Source: Neostapfia colusana
Lineage: Eukaryota; Streptophyta; Magnoliopsida; Poales; Poaceae
Assembly: GCA_030760725.1 (NCBI GenBank)
Contig: JASWHV010000012.1
Span: 43,121,652 to 43,185,651, forward strand
DNA: 64,000 nt
Reading direction: 5' to 3'
Shown here in pieces: positions 35,814 through 46,952 of this stretch. The notes under the pieces were generated by a model. The model saw only the letters and a program-made list of their open reading frames with translations, ran no database searches and was not told the origin of the DNA. Position 1 is the stretch's first letter. Every line of letters begins with the position of its first letter. A program made the position numbers and the translations under genes.

Positions 35814-36590
35814 TGAGCTCCGATGGCATCACGTGTCCAGCGGGGCCGGGTCTCCCCTCTCCACAGAGGCGAGCTCCAAGGGCGCCACGTGTCCGGCGGG
35901 GTCGGACCTCCCCTCTCCTCAGAGGCAAGCTCCGAGGGCGCCACGTGTCCAGCGGGGCCGGACCTCCCCTATCCTCACAGGCGAGCTCCGAGGACGCCAC
36001 GTGTCCGGCAGGGCCGGACCTCCCCTCTCCTCAGAGGCGAGCTCCCGTAACGACACGTGTCTAGCGGGTCGGGGCCTCTCCTCCCCTCGGAGGCGAGCTC
36101 CCGTGGCGACACACGTCCAGCGGGCCGGGTCCTTTCCTCTCCTCGGAGGTGAGCTCCCATGGCGACACGTGTCCAGCAGGCCGGGGCCTTTCCTCTCCTC
36201 AGAGGCGAGCTCCGGTGGTGACACGTGTCCCGCGGGACCGGACCTCATCCCTTCCATAGGGGTGAGCTCCGGTGGTGACACGTGTCCCGCGGGGCCGGAC
36301 CTCATCCCTTCCACAGGGGTGAGCTCCGGTGGCGACACGTGTCCTGCGGGGCCAGACCTCATCCCTTCCACAGGGGTGAGCTCCGGTGGTGACACGTGTC
36401 CCGCGGGGCTGGACCTCAACCCTTCCACAGGGGTGAGCTCCGGTGGCGACACTGTCCTACGGGGCCGAACCTCATCCCTTCCACAGGGGTGAGTTCCGGT
36501 GGTGACACGTGTCTGGCGGGGCCGGACCTCATCCCTTCCACAGGGGTGAGCTCCGGTGGTGACACGTGTCTCGCGGGGTCGGACTAGTCC
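35814..36590. repeat. tandem array of about 14 GC-rich 56-58 bp units
   Basis: Each unit carries GAGCTCCGGTGG, ACACGTGTCC and GCGGGGCCGGACCTC. The right-hand units (from 36207) are much more uniform than the left-hand ones, which suggests recent local amplification. Flanking sequence on both sides carries GGACTAGTCC palindromes. The array lies in the SIRE 3' region between pol and the extra ORF. Confidence 0.92.
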
Positions 36591-36923
36591 GGGTTCGGTG
36601 TCTGTACAAGTCCGTTTGATGGATCAGAGCCGGACTTCTCTGGGGCTGGACTTGTCCGGCCTCATAGGCAGACTAGTCCGGCTACAAGCTGAAATTCATA
36701 TAATTTGAGTTTTAGCTCAAGAATATGATCCTTTTGGACAAGTTGTTGCATATATCTTTGGCAAACATGGTCAGTAAGCATACATCAAACAAACAATGAC
36801 CATATTTGACAAAGGGTCCTTTTGAACATAGTTTTCATAGAGTAAGAGAGATTAGGGTAGTATGTTGAAAACATGCGGTTTTTGAAGTTTATAAACAAGC
36901 AACAAACAAATGTGCACACTTCA
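36591..36923. other. SIRE spacer between repeat array and pol
   Basis: Starts with further GGACTAGTCCGG and GGACTTGTCCGG copies, then AT-rich sequence with no open frame of interest. Confidence 0.5.
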
Positions 36924-38412
36924 AGCAACATTTCGAGAATCTAGGATATTCAGTTCACTCCTTAGGTCACAAAAGTGTTTCTCATCAAGGGGTTTTGTGA
37001 AGATGTCCGCCAATTTCTTTTCACTCCTAACATGAGAGATAACGATATCTCCCTTGATAGAGTGATCTTTCAGAAAATGGTGACAGATATCAATATGTTT
37101 GGTTCTAGAATGCTCCATAGGATTGTGAGCAATCTTGATGGCACTCTCATTGTCACATAGGAGTGGAATATTGCTCAAAGTGTAACCATAGTCCCTAAGA
37201 GTTTGTCGCATCCATAGGAGTTGTGCACAACAACTCCCGGCTCCGACGTACTCCGCTTCGGCTATGGATAGGGCAATGGAGTTTTGTTTCTTTGAAGACC
37301 ACGAAACCAAGGACCTACCAAGAAATTGACAAGTCCCTGACGTGCTCTTCCTATCTACCTTACAACCAACATAATTGGCATCAGAGTATCCAATGAGATT
37401 GAACTTGGATCCCTTGGGATACCAAAGTCCTAGGTTAGGAGTGTGAACCAAATATCTAAGAATTCGCTTAACGGCCGTCAAGTGGCACTCCTTAGGAGCT
37501 GCTTGGAACCGTACACACATACACACACTAAGCATTATGTTGGGCCTAGATGCACAAAGGTAAAGTAAAGAGCCTATCATGGAATGAAATACCTTTTGGT
37601 ACACACTTGGACCATCTTAATTAAGGTCAAGATGTCCATTGGTTCCAATGGGAGTCTTGATGGGTTTGGCTTTGTCCATGTCGAACCTCTTAAATATGTC
37701 TTGAGTATACTTGGTTTGACTTATGAACCTTCCTTCCTTGAGTTGTTTGACTTGGAATCCTAGGAAGAACTTCAATTCCCCCATCATTGATATCTCGAAC
37801 CTTTCAGTCATTATCTTTGAAAACTCATCACAAAAAAGCTTTGTTAGTAGAACCAAATATAATGTCATCGACATATATTTGGCACACAAATAAATCATCG
37901 TTAAAATGCTTAGTGAAGAGTGTATAGTCTGCTTTTCCTATCCTAAAACCATTTTTAATAAGAAAATCTCTAAGACACTCATACCAAGCTCTAGGAGCTT
38001 GTGTGAGGCCATAGAGGGCTTTCCGAAGTTTAAAGACATGGTTAGGATACTTATCGTCCTCAAATCCGGGTGGTTGCTCCACGTACACTTCCTCCTTGAT
38101 TGGACCGTTGAGGAAAGTGCTTTTCACATCCATTTGGTATAGCTTCAAATCATGGTGAGTTACAAAAGCAAGCAAGATACGAATTGATTCAAGCTTAGCT
38201 ACGGGAGCAAAAGTTTCATCATAATCCAAACCTTCTACTTGTGCATATCCCTTCGCAACAAGTCTTGCCTTGTTTCTTGTTACAACCCCATACTCGTCTT
38301 GCTTGTTGCGGAATACCCACTTGGTTCCCACAACATTCGCGTTGGGTCACTTTACAAGTTCCCACACTTGATTTCTTTCAAAATTATTGAGTTCCTCTTG
38401 CATGGCCACCAC
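36921..38412 (-). pseudogene. SIRE reverse transcriptase and RNase H, broken
   Basis: Reverse transcriptase has WVFRNKQDEYGVV, ARLVAKGYAQVEGLDYDETF, TFLNGPIKEEVYVEQPPGFE and the YVDDIIFGS catalytic box near 37860. RNase H follows with SDANYVGCKVDRKSTSG, AEAEYVGAGSCCAQLLWMR and SEKKLADIFTKPL, ending at 36921. Frame breaks occur near 37830 and a stop near 37617. Copia-type domain order fits. Confidence 0.9.
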
Positions 38413-39576
38413 CTAATATGGATCTTGCAGTGCTTCTTCTACCTTGCGGGGCTCCAAAGAGGAAACAAAAGAGTAATGTTTACAAAAATTAGCCATTTGA
38501 GAGCGAGTGGTCACCCCTTTGGAGATATCTCCTAGTATGTTGTTGACGGGATGATCCCGTTGAACACTTTGGTGCACTCTTGGATGAGGTGGTTGAACTC
38601 TTTGATCTTCATCTTCATTGTCACTCTTTTCTTCATCTCCCACTTGACCAAATCCTCTATCTTGACTTTGATCGTTTTGATCTTGTTGAGGTTGGCCTTG
38701 CTCATCTTGAGCTTGATCATGGGAGGGAGACATATTTTTGTTTGTTGGATGATCATTTGAGTCTTGAGGATGTTCTTGAGGAAAAATTTCTCCAAGTGCC
38801 ATCCTTTTAAGTGCTTTTTGTTGAGCCTCTTTTTTATCTAGCACACTTTGATCAACTTGCTCCACTTGGGATCCATTAGTCTCATCAAACACTATGTCTC
38901 TCGTTATTTCAACAATTCCGGAAGTTTTGTTGAAAACACGATAGGCGTAGGTGTTTGAGTCATAACTAAGCAAGAAACCTTCATCGGACTTTGAAGCAAA
39001 CTTCGAAGTCCTAGGCTTCTTGTTGAGAATATAACACTTGCTCCCAAAGACACAAAAATACAAGATGTTTGGTTTGTTATCGGTTAGAAGTTTGTAAGAT
39101 GTCTTCTTCAAAAGTCTATGAAGATACAACCGGTTTATGGCATGGCAAGCGGTGTTAACCGCTTCCGCCCAAAACCGGTCCGACGTCTTGTACTCATCAA
39201 GCATGGTTCTTGCCATTTCAATGAGAGTTCTATTCTTCCTCTCAGCAACCCCATTTTGTTGAGGGGAGTAAGGGAATGAAAACTCATGCTTGATGCCTTC
39301 TTCATCCAAGCATTCTTCCACTTGAGTGTTCTTAAACTCGGTGCCGTTATCATTCCTTATGTTCTTGATTCTTAAGGTGAACTCGTTTTGAGCTCTTCTC
39401 AAGAATTTCTTGAGCACACCTTGAGTTTCTCCTTTGTCATGCAAAAAGAACAACCAAGTGAAACGAGAATAATCATCTACAACAACAAGACCATATTTGT
39501 TACCACCGATGCTTATGTAGGCGATTGGGCCAAAAAGGTCTATGTGAAGTAGCTCCAAGGGTCTTGTGGTCGTCAT
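38413..39576 (-). pseudogene. SIRE integrase core and C-terminus
   Basis: An open 387-codon stretch starts just before the core (RPLELLHIDLFGP). The three acidic residues are visible in HIDLFGP, IRNDNGTEF and QQNGVAERKN. It continues through the copia integrase C-terminal region to a hinge rich in Gln, Asp and His. The zinc-binding N-terminal part of integrase is missing because of a deletion near 39640, so this copy is defective. Confidence 0.88.
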
Positions 39577-40083
39577 GACATTTTTGGATGGATGTTGAGC
39601 TCCAACTTGCTTTCTGGCTTGACAAGCACGGTGCCAAGGATTTTCCCTTGGCTATTGTCCCCAAAATATATTCCTTCACTTGGATCTTCATTTTCCTCAT
39701 ATTCAACAAACATCCTTCTCTCTCCGGTCATATGGTTTGTGCATCCACTGTCAAGCACCCAATTTGATCCACCGGAGGAGTATGCCTATAAAATAGAGTT
39801 ATGCCTTACCTTTTGGTACCCAAGCGGGGTTGGGTCCTTTCATGTTAGTCAAGAGGCACTTGGGCACCCACACACAAGGTTTTGGACTCTTGCGGAGTGG
39901 CCCAACATACCTAGCATAGATCTTTCCAAATTTGTTTCTCAATAAAACATATGAGGCATCAAAATCATGAAACAAAGGATGAGGTTTATTTTTAGGCATG
40001 TTAGATGAGTTTGCAATGTTCTTTACATTTTCTTTGTTGGATGAACCTTCCTTGACAAAAACAATCAAGTCTTTTCTCTTCAT
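39573..40083 (-). pseudogene. SIRE protease region, frameshifted and partly deleted
   Basis: The segment down to 39799 encodes the pre-protease stretch (WVPKCLLTNMKGPNPAWVPK). The next frame, starting at 39758, has the protease active site LDSGCTNHMTG and then FGDNSQGK. That sequence jumps to the last part of the pre-integrase linker (ACQARKQVGAQHPSK in another frame), so about a hundred residues are missing between them compared with intact SIRE elements. Confidence 0.78.
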
Positions 40084-40167
40084 GGAAGTTTTATCATGTT
40101 GCCTCCACTCCCGAGAATAGCCAAGACCATCTTTGACATGTGGAGGTCTTACATTGGTATATGCACT

Positions 40168-42084
40168 TCATGCATATGCCACTTTTTCCTTGTCAAAGAT
40201 ACCACCTTTGGGTGACTGCTTGTTTTGTGCCAACTTAAGTTCATCTTTGAGTTTTAGGATTAAGTTTGAGCACTTGCAAGTTTGAGTTGCTTTGGGGGAT
40301 TTCTTTGAGGAGGGTGAAATCATAGAGGAAGAAGGTGCATTGATCTTGAGAGACTCAACTTGTGTTTCAAGGATCTTGTTGACATTTCTCAAGTTAACAA
40401 TTTCATCCTTGAGCACAACAGTTGTGTATTCAAAATTTGAGCAAGTTTCCTTGCTCAAAGCGAGTTCACGCTCAAGTGCCTTGCTTCTTTCCCTTTCAAC
40501 CTCAAGGAGCTTTTCAAGCTCATGACATCTCTCCTTTTCAAGGATGAGCATGTCTTCTTGACGGTTGATGAGTTCATCCTTCTCAAAGATTTCTTCTGAC
40601 AACAATCTCATCTTTTTCAAGGTGCTCCTACTTAGATCCTTAAGCATGGATTCATTATCACTACTACTATCAAAGCTATCAAGTGAAGAGGTAGAGGAGG
40701 ATGGTTTAGATTTAACCTTTCTTCTTCCCTCCTTCGCCATGAGACATGTAGACTTGAAGTCTTCAATTGTTGAGAAGAGCTTGCTCCTTCCAATGGCAAG
40801 TGTTGCCACTTTCTCTTCATCCTTGGAGGATGAGTCTTCGTTTGAGTCACATTCCTTCCCAAGGTGAGCATGTCCTGATGGCTTCTTCTTCTTGAAGAAT
40901 TTCTTCTCTTGAGACTTGCCATCTTTCTTCTTCTTACTCTCTTCATATGGACAATCCACAATGAAGTGTCCATATTCACCACAGTTGTAGCATGCTCTTT
41001 TTGTCTTGGGATTTGACCTTTCCTTGTTCTTGTTCTCATAATGGTTGCTCCCCTTCCTTCTTCTCATCATCCTCTTGAATTTGTTGATGAAGAGCGCCTC
41101 TTCTTCATCGGTGTTGAGAACCTCTCCATCACTTGCTTCGAAGTCTTGTGATGAGTATGTTGCTTTGAAAGCAACATCCTTCTTCTTTGAGGAGGCGAGC
41201 CTTTAAAGGTTGCAGTAGAACATGGCTTCCTTCTCCATCATCTCGTTGTTGATGATTCTTCCAAGCACTTCCTTCGGGGTCATTTGAGCATATCCCGGGC
41301 TTTCACGGATCAAGGAGCAAAGAGCAATATTTTGAGACATGAATGCCCGAAGCATCCTCTTCACCACCTTATGATCCGTCCACCGGGTGCATCCATAAGA
41401 TCGGATCTTGTTGACGAGGATCTTGAGACGGTTGTACATGTCTTCAGGGGACTCACCATCCATGATGGTGAACCTCCCAAGATCTCCTTCAATCATCTCG
41501 ATCTTGGCTTCCCTAATGACTCAATTTCCTTCATGCGCTGTCTTGAGTGTGTCTCATATGTCTTTGGCCACCTCTAATCCATCGACTCGGTTGAACTCTT
41601 CTCGAGTCAAGGATGAGGTGATCACCCCAACTGCTGGAGCATTGCGATGAAGTAGAATGGCTTGCTCCGGGGTAACATCTTATTCATTTCTTAGAAGATG
41701 TACATCTGTTAAGACAATTTGCCACAAGCTAGGGTTTAAGGATATTAGATGCATCTTCATATTATGCTTCCACATTGAGTAATTATTTCCATCGAATTGA
41801 GGAGGTTTGCCCATAGGAATAGATAAGTAGTGATTGTTGGAAGTTAATCGTTCATAGTTGAAAGGATATTGGGAGTAGTCCAGTTGACCACTCCTTTCTT
41901 GATCCTGCGACTTCTTCTTCTCTTTACTTGAGTGACCTAGCTTCTCACGAAGTCGTACCTTGAGCTGGCGAACTTCTTCATCGTCACTCGAGTGGTCTTG
42001 CAGCACATCCGTGTCCTTTTTCTTGTCATATGTGTTGTCACCTTGTGATGTCGACGAAATCTCGTATTCCTCCACTATGGCCAT
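40168..42084 (-). pseudogene. SIRE gag with several in-frame stops
   Basis: Starts at ATG 42084 with an acidic and charged leader. Then comes PPQFDGNNYSMWKHNMKMHL, the usual copia gag opening. The capsid region (GESPEDMYNRLKILVNKIRS) and a CCHC zinc knuckle (CYNCGEYGHFIVDC) follow, then a long coiled coil (about 40400-40640). Stops at 41680, near 41520-41560 and at 41203 interrupt one continuous frame. Confidence 0.88.
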
Positions 42085-42120
42085 CTTATCTCCGAGTGGT
42101 TAGACTCTTTATGGAGAGAC

Positions 42121-42134
42121 CTGCTCTGATACCA
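42121..42134 (-). other. primer-binding site, SIRE element
   Basis: Minus-strand TGGTATCAGAGCAG, initiator tRNA-Met type, two bases inside the 5' LTR. Confidence 0.9.
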
Positions 42135-42136
42135 AT

Positions 42137-43703
42137 TGAAATTGCCTAGAGGGGGCTGAATAGGCAAAAATACCTGAAATGACTTAATTAAACAAGATTA
42201 GAACTCAGGAGCCGGACTAGTCTGGCTCAGGGGCGGACTAGTCCGATCAACCTGCTGGAAAGGCCTAAAAGGCCGAACTAGTCTGGTCAAACTGTCAGAA
42301 AGATCTAAAACTTGATTTTAAGGGTTTTTTCTCCAAACTTTAGTTTAACAAAATGTGGATGAGACAACTAGCACTTCTATACGACAAGTGTGATAGAATA
42401 TTGAAATGAATTTCAAGAGTGTGACGATGTATAGCGAAATAATTAAAACAAACCCTAAGCAATCTTGATCTTCAAAGAAATGTACATGCAAGAGAGACAC
42501 TGAGGATTTTTTCCCGAGGTTCAATTCCACTCAGGAATCTACGTCCCCGTTGAGGAGTCCACAAAGGACCGGGTCTAACAACCCTTTCCTCACCAAGTCG
42601 CCACTAAGGCCAACCCGGTTCTTCACTATCTCAAGGGTGAACTTACAAAGTTTTGGGGCTGCTCACAATCCGAGGCTCCCACGTGATCACTTCCACAAAC
42701 TTCACAGATCTTACAAGCCACAGATCACACCAAGTGCACGAGATCACTCCAAGAGCCTAAACGTGAAGTTCTTCCTTCTCCTCTTCTCACACACCCAAAT
42801 TCACTTAAGATTTGGCTCTAGAGGGTGAGTAGGTAAGAGAGAAGGATTAGGGGGGCTCTTGGATCGCTGTGGCGGCGCTAGGGTTCCAGCCTTTTTCTAA
42901 ATGACGTCGGGGCATCTCCTTTTATAAAGTCCCGAAGCCAACCGTTGCCACCTACCGAAAGTCCGGACTAGTCCGCCTCACACCGGACTAGTCCGATCTC
43001 ACACAGGAACTATTTGTCCGGGTGAGAACGGACAAGTCTAGAGGACCCGGACTAGTCCGACTACTGAGGCGGACAAGTCCGGTCCACCAAGACTTAGCCG
43101 TGGGAGCTCTCATCTCACACCCATATGGACTAGTCCGCCTTAGAACGGACTAGCCCGAACTCACACAGAAACTCTTAGTCCGTGTGAAAATGGACAAGTC
43201 TAGCTAGCCCGGACTAGTCCGGCCAATCAGGCGGATAAGTACGGCCTACCAGGACTTAGCCCCAAAAACACTCTCACCTAGAGAGAAATGGACTAGTCCG
43301 TCCAAAACGGACAGGTCCGATCTCAGTCAGGAACTCTTAGTCCGCCCTAAAACGGACTAAGCTGTAGGACTTCCGGACTAGTCCGGCCTGCCCAACTTTA
43401 CCTCTCTACCTCTCTCCACTAAGGATTTGACACTTCTAACGCTTTGAGCTCTCTTCTATGATCTCAACGCACTTGACACACACACTCTTTCTTTTACACG
43501 GCTAGCCTACTAAAGACTCAAGTGAAACTCTAACTTCTACTCTTCGAGTCTTCGACGCCGTTCTTCATCTTTTTCCTTTTTTTTGAGAGTTTAGGTGTCC
43601 GCCTTGGAAATATCCTGTGCTTATGATCATCTCAGCTCATTAGTCTCTTAATTTGTCATCATCAATCATCCAAAAACAACAGGGATGCCTAGATGCACTT
43701 ACA
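42137..43703 (-). repeat. SIRE 5' LTR (right)
   Basis: 1567 bp. The TATA box TTATAAAAGG is at 42927-42918 on the minus strand, directly downstream of a palindrome array (about 42960-43390) with copies of GGACTAGTCCG. Outer end is TGTAAGTGC on the element strand. Confidence 0.93.
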
Positions 43704-45654
43704 GTATCGAGGTCTTTGTACGGCATGTACAAAAGTAAGTTACTATAAACAAATTGTTCAAAAATTTCTTAAATTGCCATGTCTTAATCAAGTGACATTT
43801 AATATTTCTATTGTTAATAGGTGGCGGTGGATGGCATACTGTCTGGGTGTCCGTTGTTGCTGATCCTCTGGGCGTACGAGCGGTTCTCAATAGGTCGGCC
43901 TAGGGTGGACGTCACCCCCTACGGCGATGCCTTGTACGGGAACGCCGAGGAGGATAGGCCAATGATGGGCACATTGTGGACTCGACGCAGGGTATGTAAA
44001 CCTGTAAAATATGTATGTTCATTATTAACATAACTATTTGTTTCGTTATAATATTTTTTATTTTGCAGCGTACTTGGGTTGACGACACGGTGCATAGGGG
44101 CTACCCGGAGTATACGATGTCGCTTGACCGCCTACAGGCGGAAAGCGACGTCGTATGGACTCCGTTTTCGTACGAGGCTGTGGAGCATCGTGCACCCGCT
44201 GGGTTGTCGTTGTTGTACACGAGAGATGCGGACATGTGGTGGACACGGAAGGCTCTCGTGTATGATATCTACGTGGAGGAGTACTCCCCTCAGAGAGTTA
44301 TGCGGCAATTCGGGTGGCAGCATGTCTTCCCAGTTCTTAGGGGCCTCCCAGTTCCGCCTACTACACACACGTAAGTAGTTTCCTTTATTTGTATATTTAG
44401 CTTAAATAAGGTTTAATCGCTGAGAAACGTTATATTTTGCTCGCAGACACACACAGAAGGGTTTCTTAACGCCTGTTTTCTGGCCTCGCATGGAGGCTTG
44501 GGTACAACAGTGGGCAGAGGCACCTCAGGACGTAATCGTGGATGCGTTCCTGTTCACCGTGGAGTCCTACGAGGAGTACCTACGTTGGTATGTCTCTCGT
44601 ACACATACACGGGTATCGTACGTCCCAGCAGAGCTAGAGGCACACGTCGCGTCGACTACAAACACTTACCCTCGACACAGAGATCGTAACACTTTACTTG
44701 CAGTAAGTTTCGTATTATTATTTTCAGAGTTGCGTAAGTTTTCTTATAATTTGTATTACTTACATTTTTTATTTGCAGTTTCAGATGCTTAGGAGCGCCG
44801 AGATCGATGCGAGGGCGATGGTCCAAAGGGCGGAGTAGGGCTTGCACATCTCGGCACAAGAGAACGCAATGGCGTGGAAGAAAATGCATAAGTACATCGC
44901 CGACGCCATGAAGCATATGTCTCTGTCGTGCATGGAGTCTTGTCATCAAGACTACTCCGTACAGCAGCCGTTCTTCACACCGGTGACGACTGTTCCACCG
45001 CCAGCTTCCGTTCAGACACCAGGTATGACATAGAAAGACTTCTCATTTATACTAATATGTTGAATGGAGTAATTAATACTATTTTATGTGTAGTCCCTTC
45101 GACGTCATATGTTCGTCCTATGTGTCCCGATGATATTACTGGGACATCCAACTGGTGCAGTGGTACGTGTCAGTTTAATTCATATTATTAATATTAATAG
45201 TTATTCATAAATCCGACAAATAATATTTTTTGTAGGTTTTGAGGACCCCTCTTACGGTTTCGATGCGACGCAGCAGGATTTGGGAGCCTCCTTCGACTAG
45301 GAAGCGTATGTCGCTGATGCTATGGCGGACACGCTTCCTCAGACACAAGGAGCTCCGGAGCCGACGCAGCCGGTGCAGGACGCGACACCGGCAGGACCTC
45401 CTAGGCCTAGGAACCCGCCTGATCTGCAAACTTACGATGCAGACCACGTATGAGTGGCGCTTAGGGCTGCTAGGGGTGGACGTGAAAGCGTGCTAGGTAT
45501 TGATGTATTGTGTAATTTTTTGTTTGACTCTACGTATCATATCTTTTAAGATAATTAATTTATATCTCTACTTTTTTCACGTTATTTTGTGTCGTAAATA
45601 ATAACTATTTTAAAACAAAATACCAAACTACAAATAAGCAAAGTGTTCCTGATG

Positions 45655-45742
45655 ACGGATTCAAAATCGTCTACGACGTGGACGACTCGTCCATATAGTA
45701 AACGAGTCGTCCACGGGGTGGACAACATTAGCCCTATAAAAG
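45655..45742 (+). promoter_or_regulatory. MULE internal promoter: GTCCAC palindromes plus TATA box
   Basis: Copies of GACGTGGACGAC, CTCGTCCAT, GAGTCGTCCAC and GGGGTGGAC (45678-45723) match the GC-rich part of the terminal repeats. CCTATAAAAG follows 10 bp later (45733-45742). The GRF-type gene starts about 60 bp downstream. Confidence 0.65.
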
Positions 45743-45803
45743 TCGTAGCGCCTTCAAGAGTCACCATAACAAGCTGAGAGTGAGCGAAGAGGGTACTAAA
45801 ACA

Positions 45804-46366
45804 ATGATGAGCAGAGGTCGTGATAGGATAGGAGTGGAAAACAGTAGATCGGTGCGTCCTGACTACTTGGTGGGTGGTCCTGATTGGCATGAACCACCGG
45901 TAGACAGGTTTCCGGTTCTAAGCAAGACTGATTTTGGTGTGTTCAATCCTCTTTGTCCATATGATAGCACGAAAGAAGAGTGGCCCAAATGCCGTTGTGG
46001 CCTTGATTGTGTTGTGCAAATGAAGGATGGAAGGGAGGGCAACGGTTGTCGATTCTTTCGTTGTCCTAACGGTAGAGTAAGTTCAAAATACATATTATTT
46101 TTTAGCTGCAATATTGTCATTTTTAACCCTTTTTGCTATTTAACTAGTGCTACTTCGATGATGATAACTGCGGATACACACTCTGGGTTGACCCACGCCA
46201 ATCAAGCCAACTGAAGATTATATTAAATATTTACAAGATCGTAATCGAGAGGTGGTTGCTAAACTTGCGGAAATGGAGTAACAGCTATTCGAGTACATAG
46301 GTGCTAGGCCCGTCTGCGACAATAGGGATTACGAATATCCTCACCACAAGCCAAACCCTACCCGTT
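45804..46366 (+). pseudogene. GRF-type zinc-finger protein in the MULE
   Basis: ATG at 45804 after a good TATA box. The first exon encodes CRCGLDCVVQMKDGREGNGC, then RFFRCPNG. A donor (AGAGTAAGT, near 46077) and an acceptor (TTTAACTAG, near 46147) join it to CYFDDDNCGYTLWVD. Together these give the Cys and aromatic spacing of a GRF zinc finger. Such fingers bind single-stranded nucleic acid in several repair proteins. After it the frame shifts, and a helical tail (DYIKYLQDRNREVVAKLAEM) with one stop ends at 46366. Role in the transposon is unknown. Confidence 0.6.
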
Positions 46367-46510
46367 AAAACTCGGTTTCACTAATGTGCAGCAACATATC
46401 TGCTCACAATGTATCCTTGTAATGTATGATCTTCTACTTCGAATTTTAATAAATATGAACGAGAGTAACTACTAGTGTTCTATGATGTTCGCACTATTAG
46501 TGTACAATGA

Positions 46511-46880
46511 ACTCGTCCACCTAGTGGACGACTCGTGCACCTGATGGACGAGTCGTACAACTGATGGACTAGTCGTACAGCTGATGGACTAGTCGTCCAC
46601 GTACTAGACGACTCGTCCACCTGGTGGATAAGTCGTACAACTGATGGACGAGTCGTGCAACTGATGGACTAGTCGTCCACGTACTGGACGACTCGTCCAC
46701 CTAGTGGACGAGTCGTACAACGGATAGACGAGTCCTACAACTGATGGACTAGTCGTCCACGTACTAGACGACTCGTCCATCTAGTGGAGGAGTCGTACAA
46801 CTGATAGACTAGCCGTACCACTGATATACTAGTCGTCCACGTACTGGACGACTCGTCCACCTGGTGGACGAGTCGTCTAG
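46511..46880 (+). repeat. 20-bp tandem array with 80-bp higher-order period
   Basis: About 18.5 units of exactly 20 bp, with alternating types such as ACTCGTCCACCTAGTGGACG and variants with GTACAACTGATGG. From the fifth unit on, four types recur in the same order, which gives an 80-bp higher-order repeat. The motif is related to the GC-rich palindromes of the terminal repeats. The array ends about 10-16 bp before a TATA box. Confidence 0.93.
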
Positions 46881-46890
46881 CTTCGATTGT

Positions 46891-46900
46891 CTATTTAAGA
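46891..46900 (+). promoter_or_regulatory. TATA box after the 20-bp array
   Basis: CTATTTAAGA lies just after the tandem array and about 55 bp before the ATG at 46953. Confidence 0.5.
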
Positions 46901-46952
46901 GCACCCCGCACATTCGCTACAACCACACTTCATAGACCCAACTCTTGCAGAC

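Larger units (their letters stand above)
31281..43703 (-). mobile_element. Ty1/copia SIRE (Maximus-type) LTR retrotransposon
   Basis: Perfect 5-bp target duplication GTATC (31276-31280 and 43704-43708). LTRs have ends TGTAAGTGC and CAATTTCA on the element strand. Primer site TGGTATCAGAGC lies beside the 5' LTR at 42134, and polypurine tract AAAAAGGGGGAG beside the 3' LTR at about 32897-32910. The copia order gag, protease, integrase, reverse transcriptase, RNase H is followed by a long 3' region with a tandem repeat array and an extra ORF, as in SIRE elements. It is inserted in a PMD exon of the MULE. Many stops and an internal deletion make it defective. Confidence 0.95.
19466..45453 (+). 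pseudogene. plant mobile domain (PMD) protein, split by two retrotransposons
   Basis: PMD (aminotransferase-like, MAIN-like) proteins occur as plant host genes and as cargo of transposons. Exons here are 19466-19623, 19698-19972 (cut by the Tekay element), about 30871-30986 and 31066-31280 (cut by SIRE), 43709-43734, 43821-43991, 44069-44370, 44447-44702, 44779-45022, about 45094-45162 and 45236-45453. Family motifs include SAAGLLPLCRMLE, LTALVVRWRPETHTFHMPCG, DVLYLLGLSLAG, AYLLWLFGWILF and KGFLTPVFWPRMEAW. Across the SIRE site, one copy of GTATC restores the frame through GSAVLTATYRGLC. Stops independent of the insertions (near 31245, 44836 and 45297) show further decay. Exon edges are from splice signals and phase. 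Confidence 0.8.

Noticed and set aside
35740..36587. Open frames of up to 219 codons on both strands across the SIRE repeat array
   Set aside because: Produced by tandem repeats without stops. The translations are repeats of the DNA unit, not a protein family.
46511..46880. CRISPR-like array
   Set aside because: Units are contiguous with no unique spacers, and the setting is a plant transposon.
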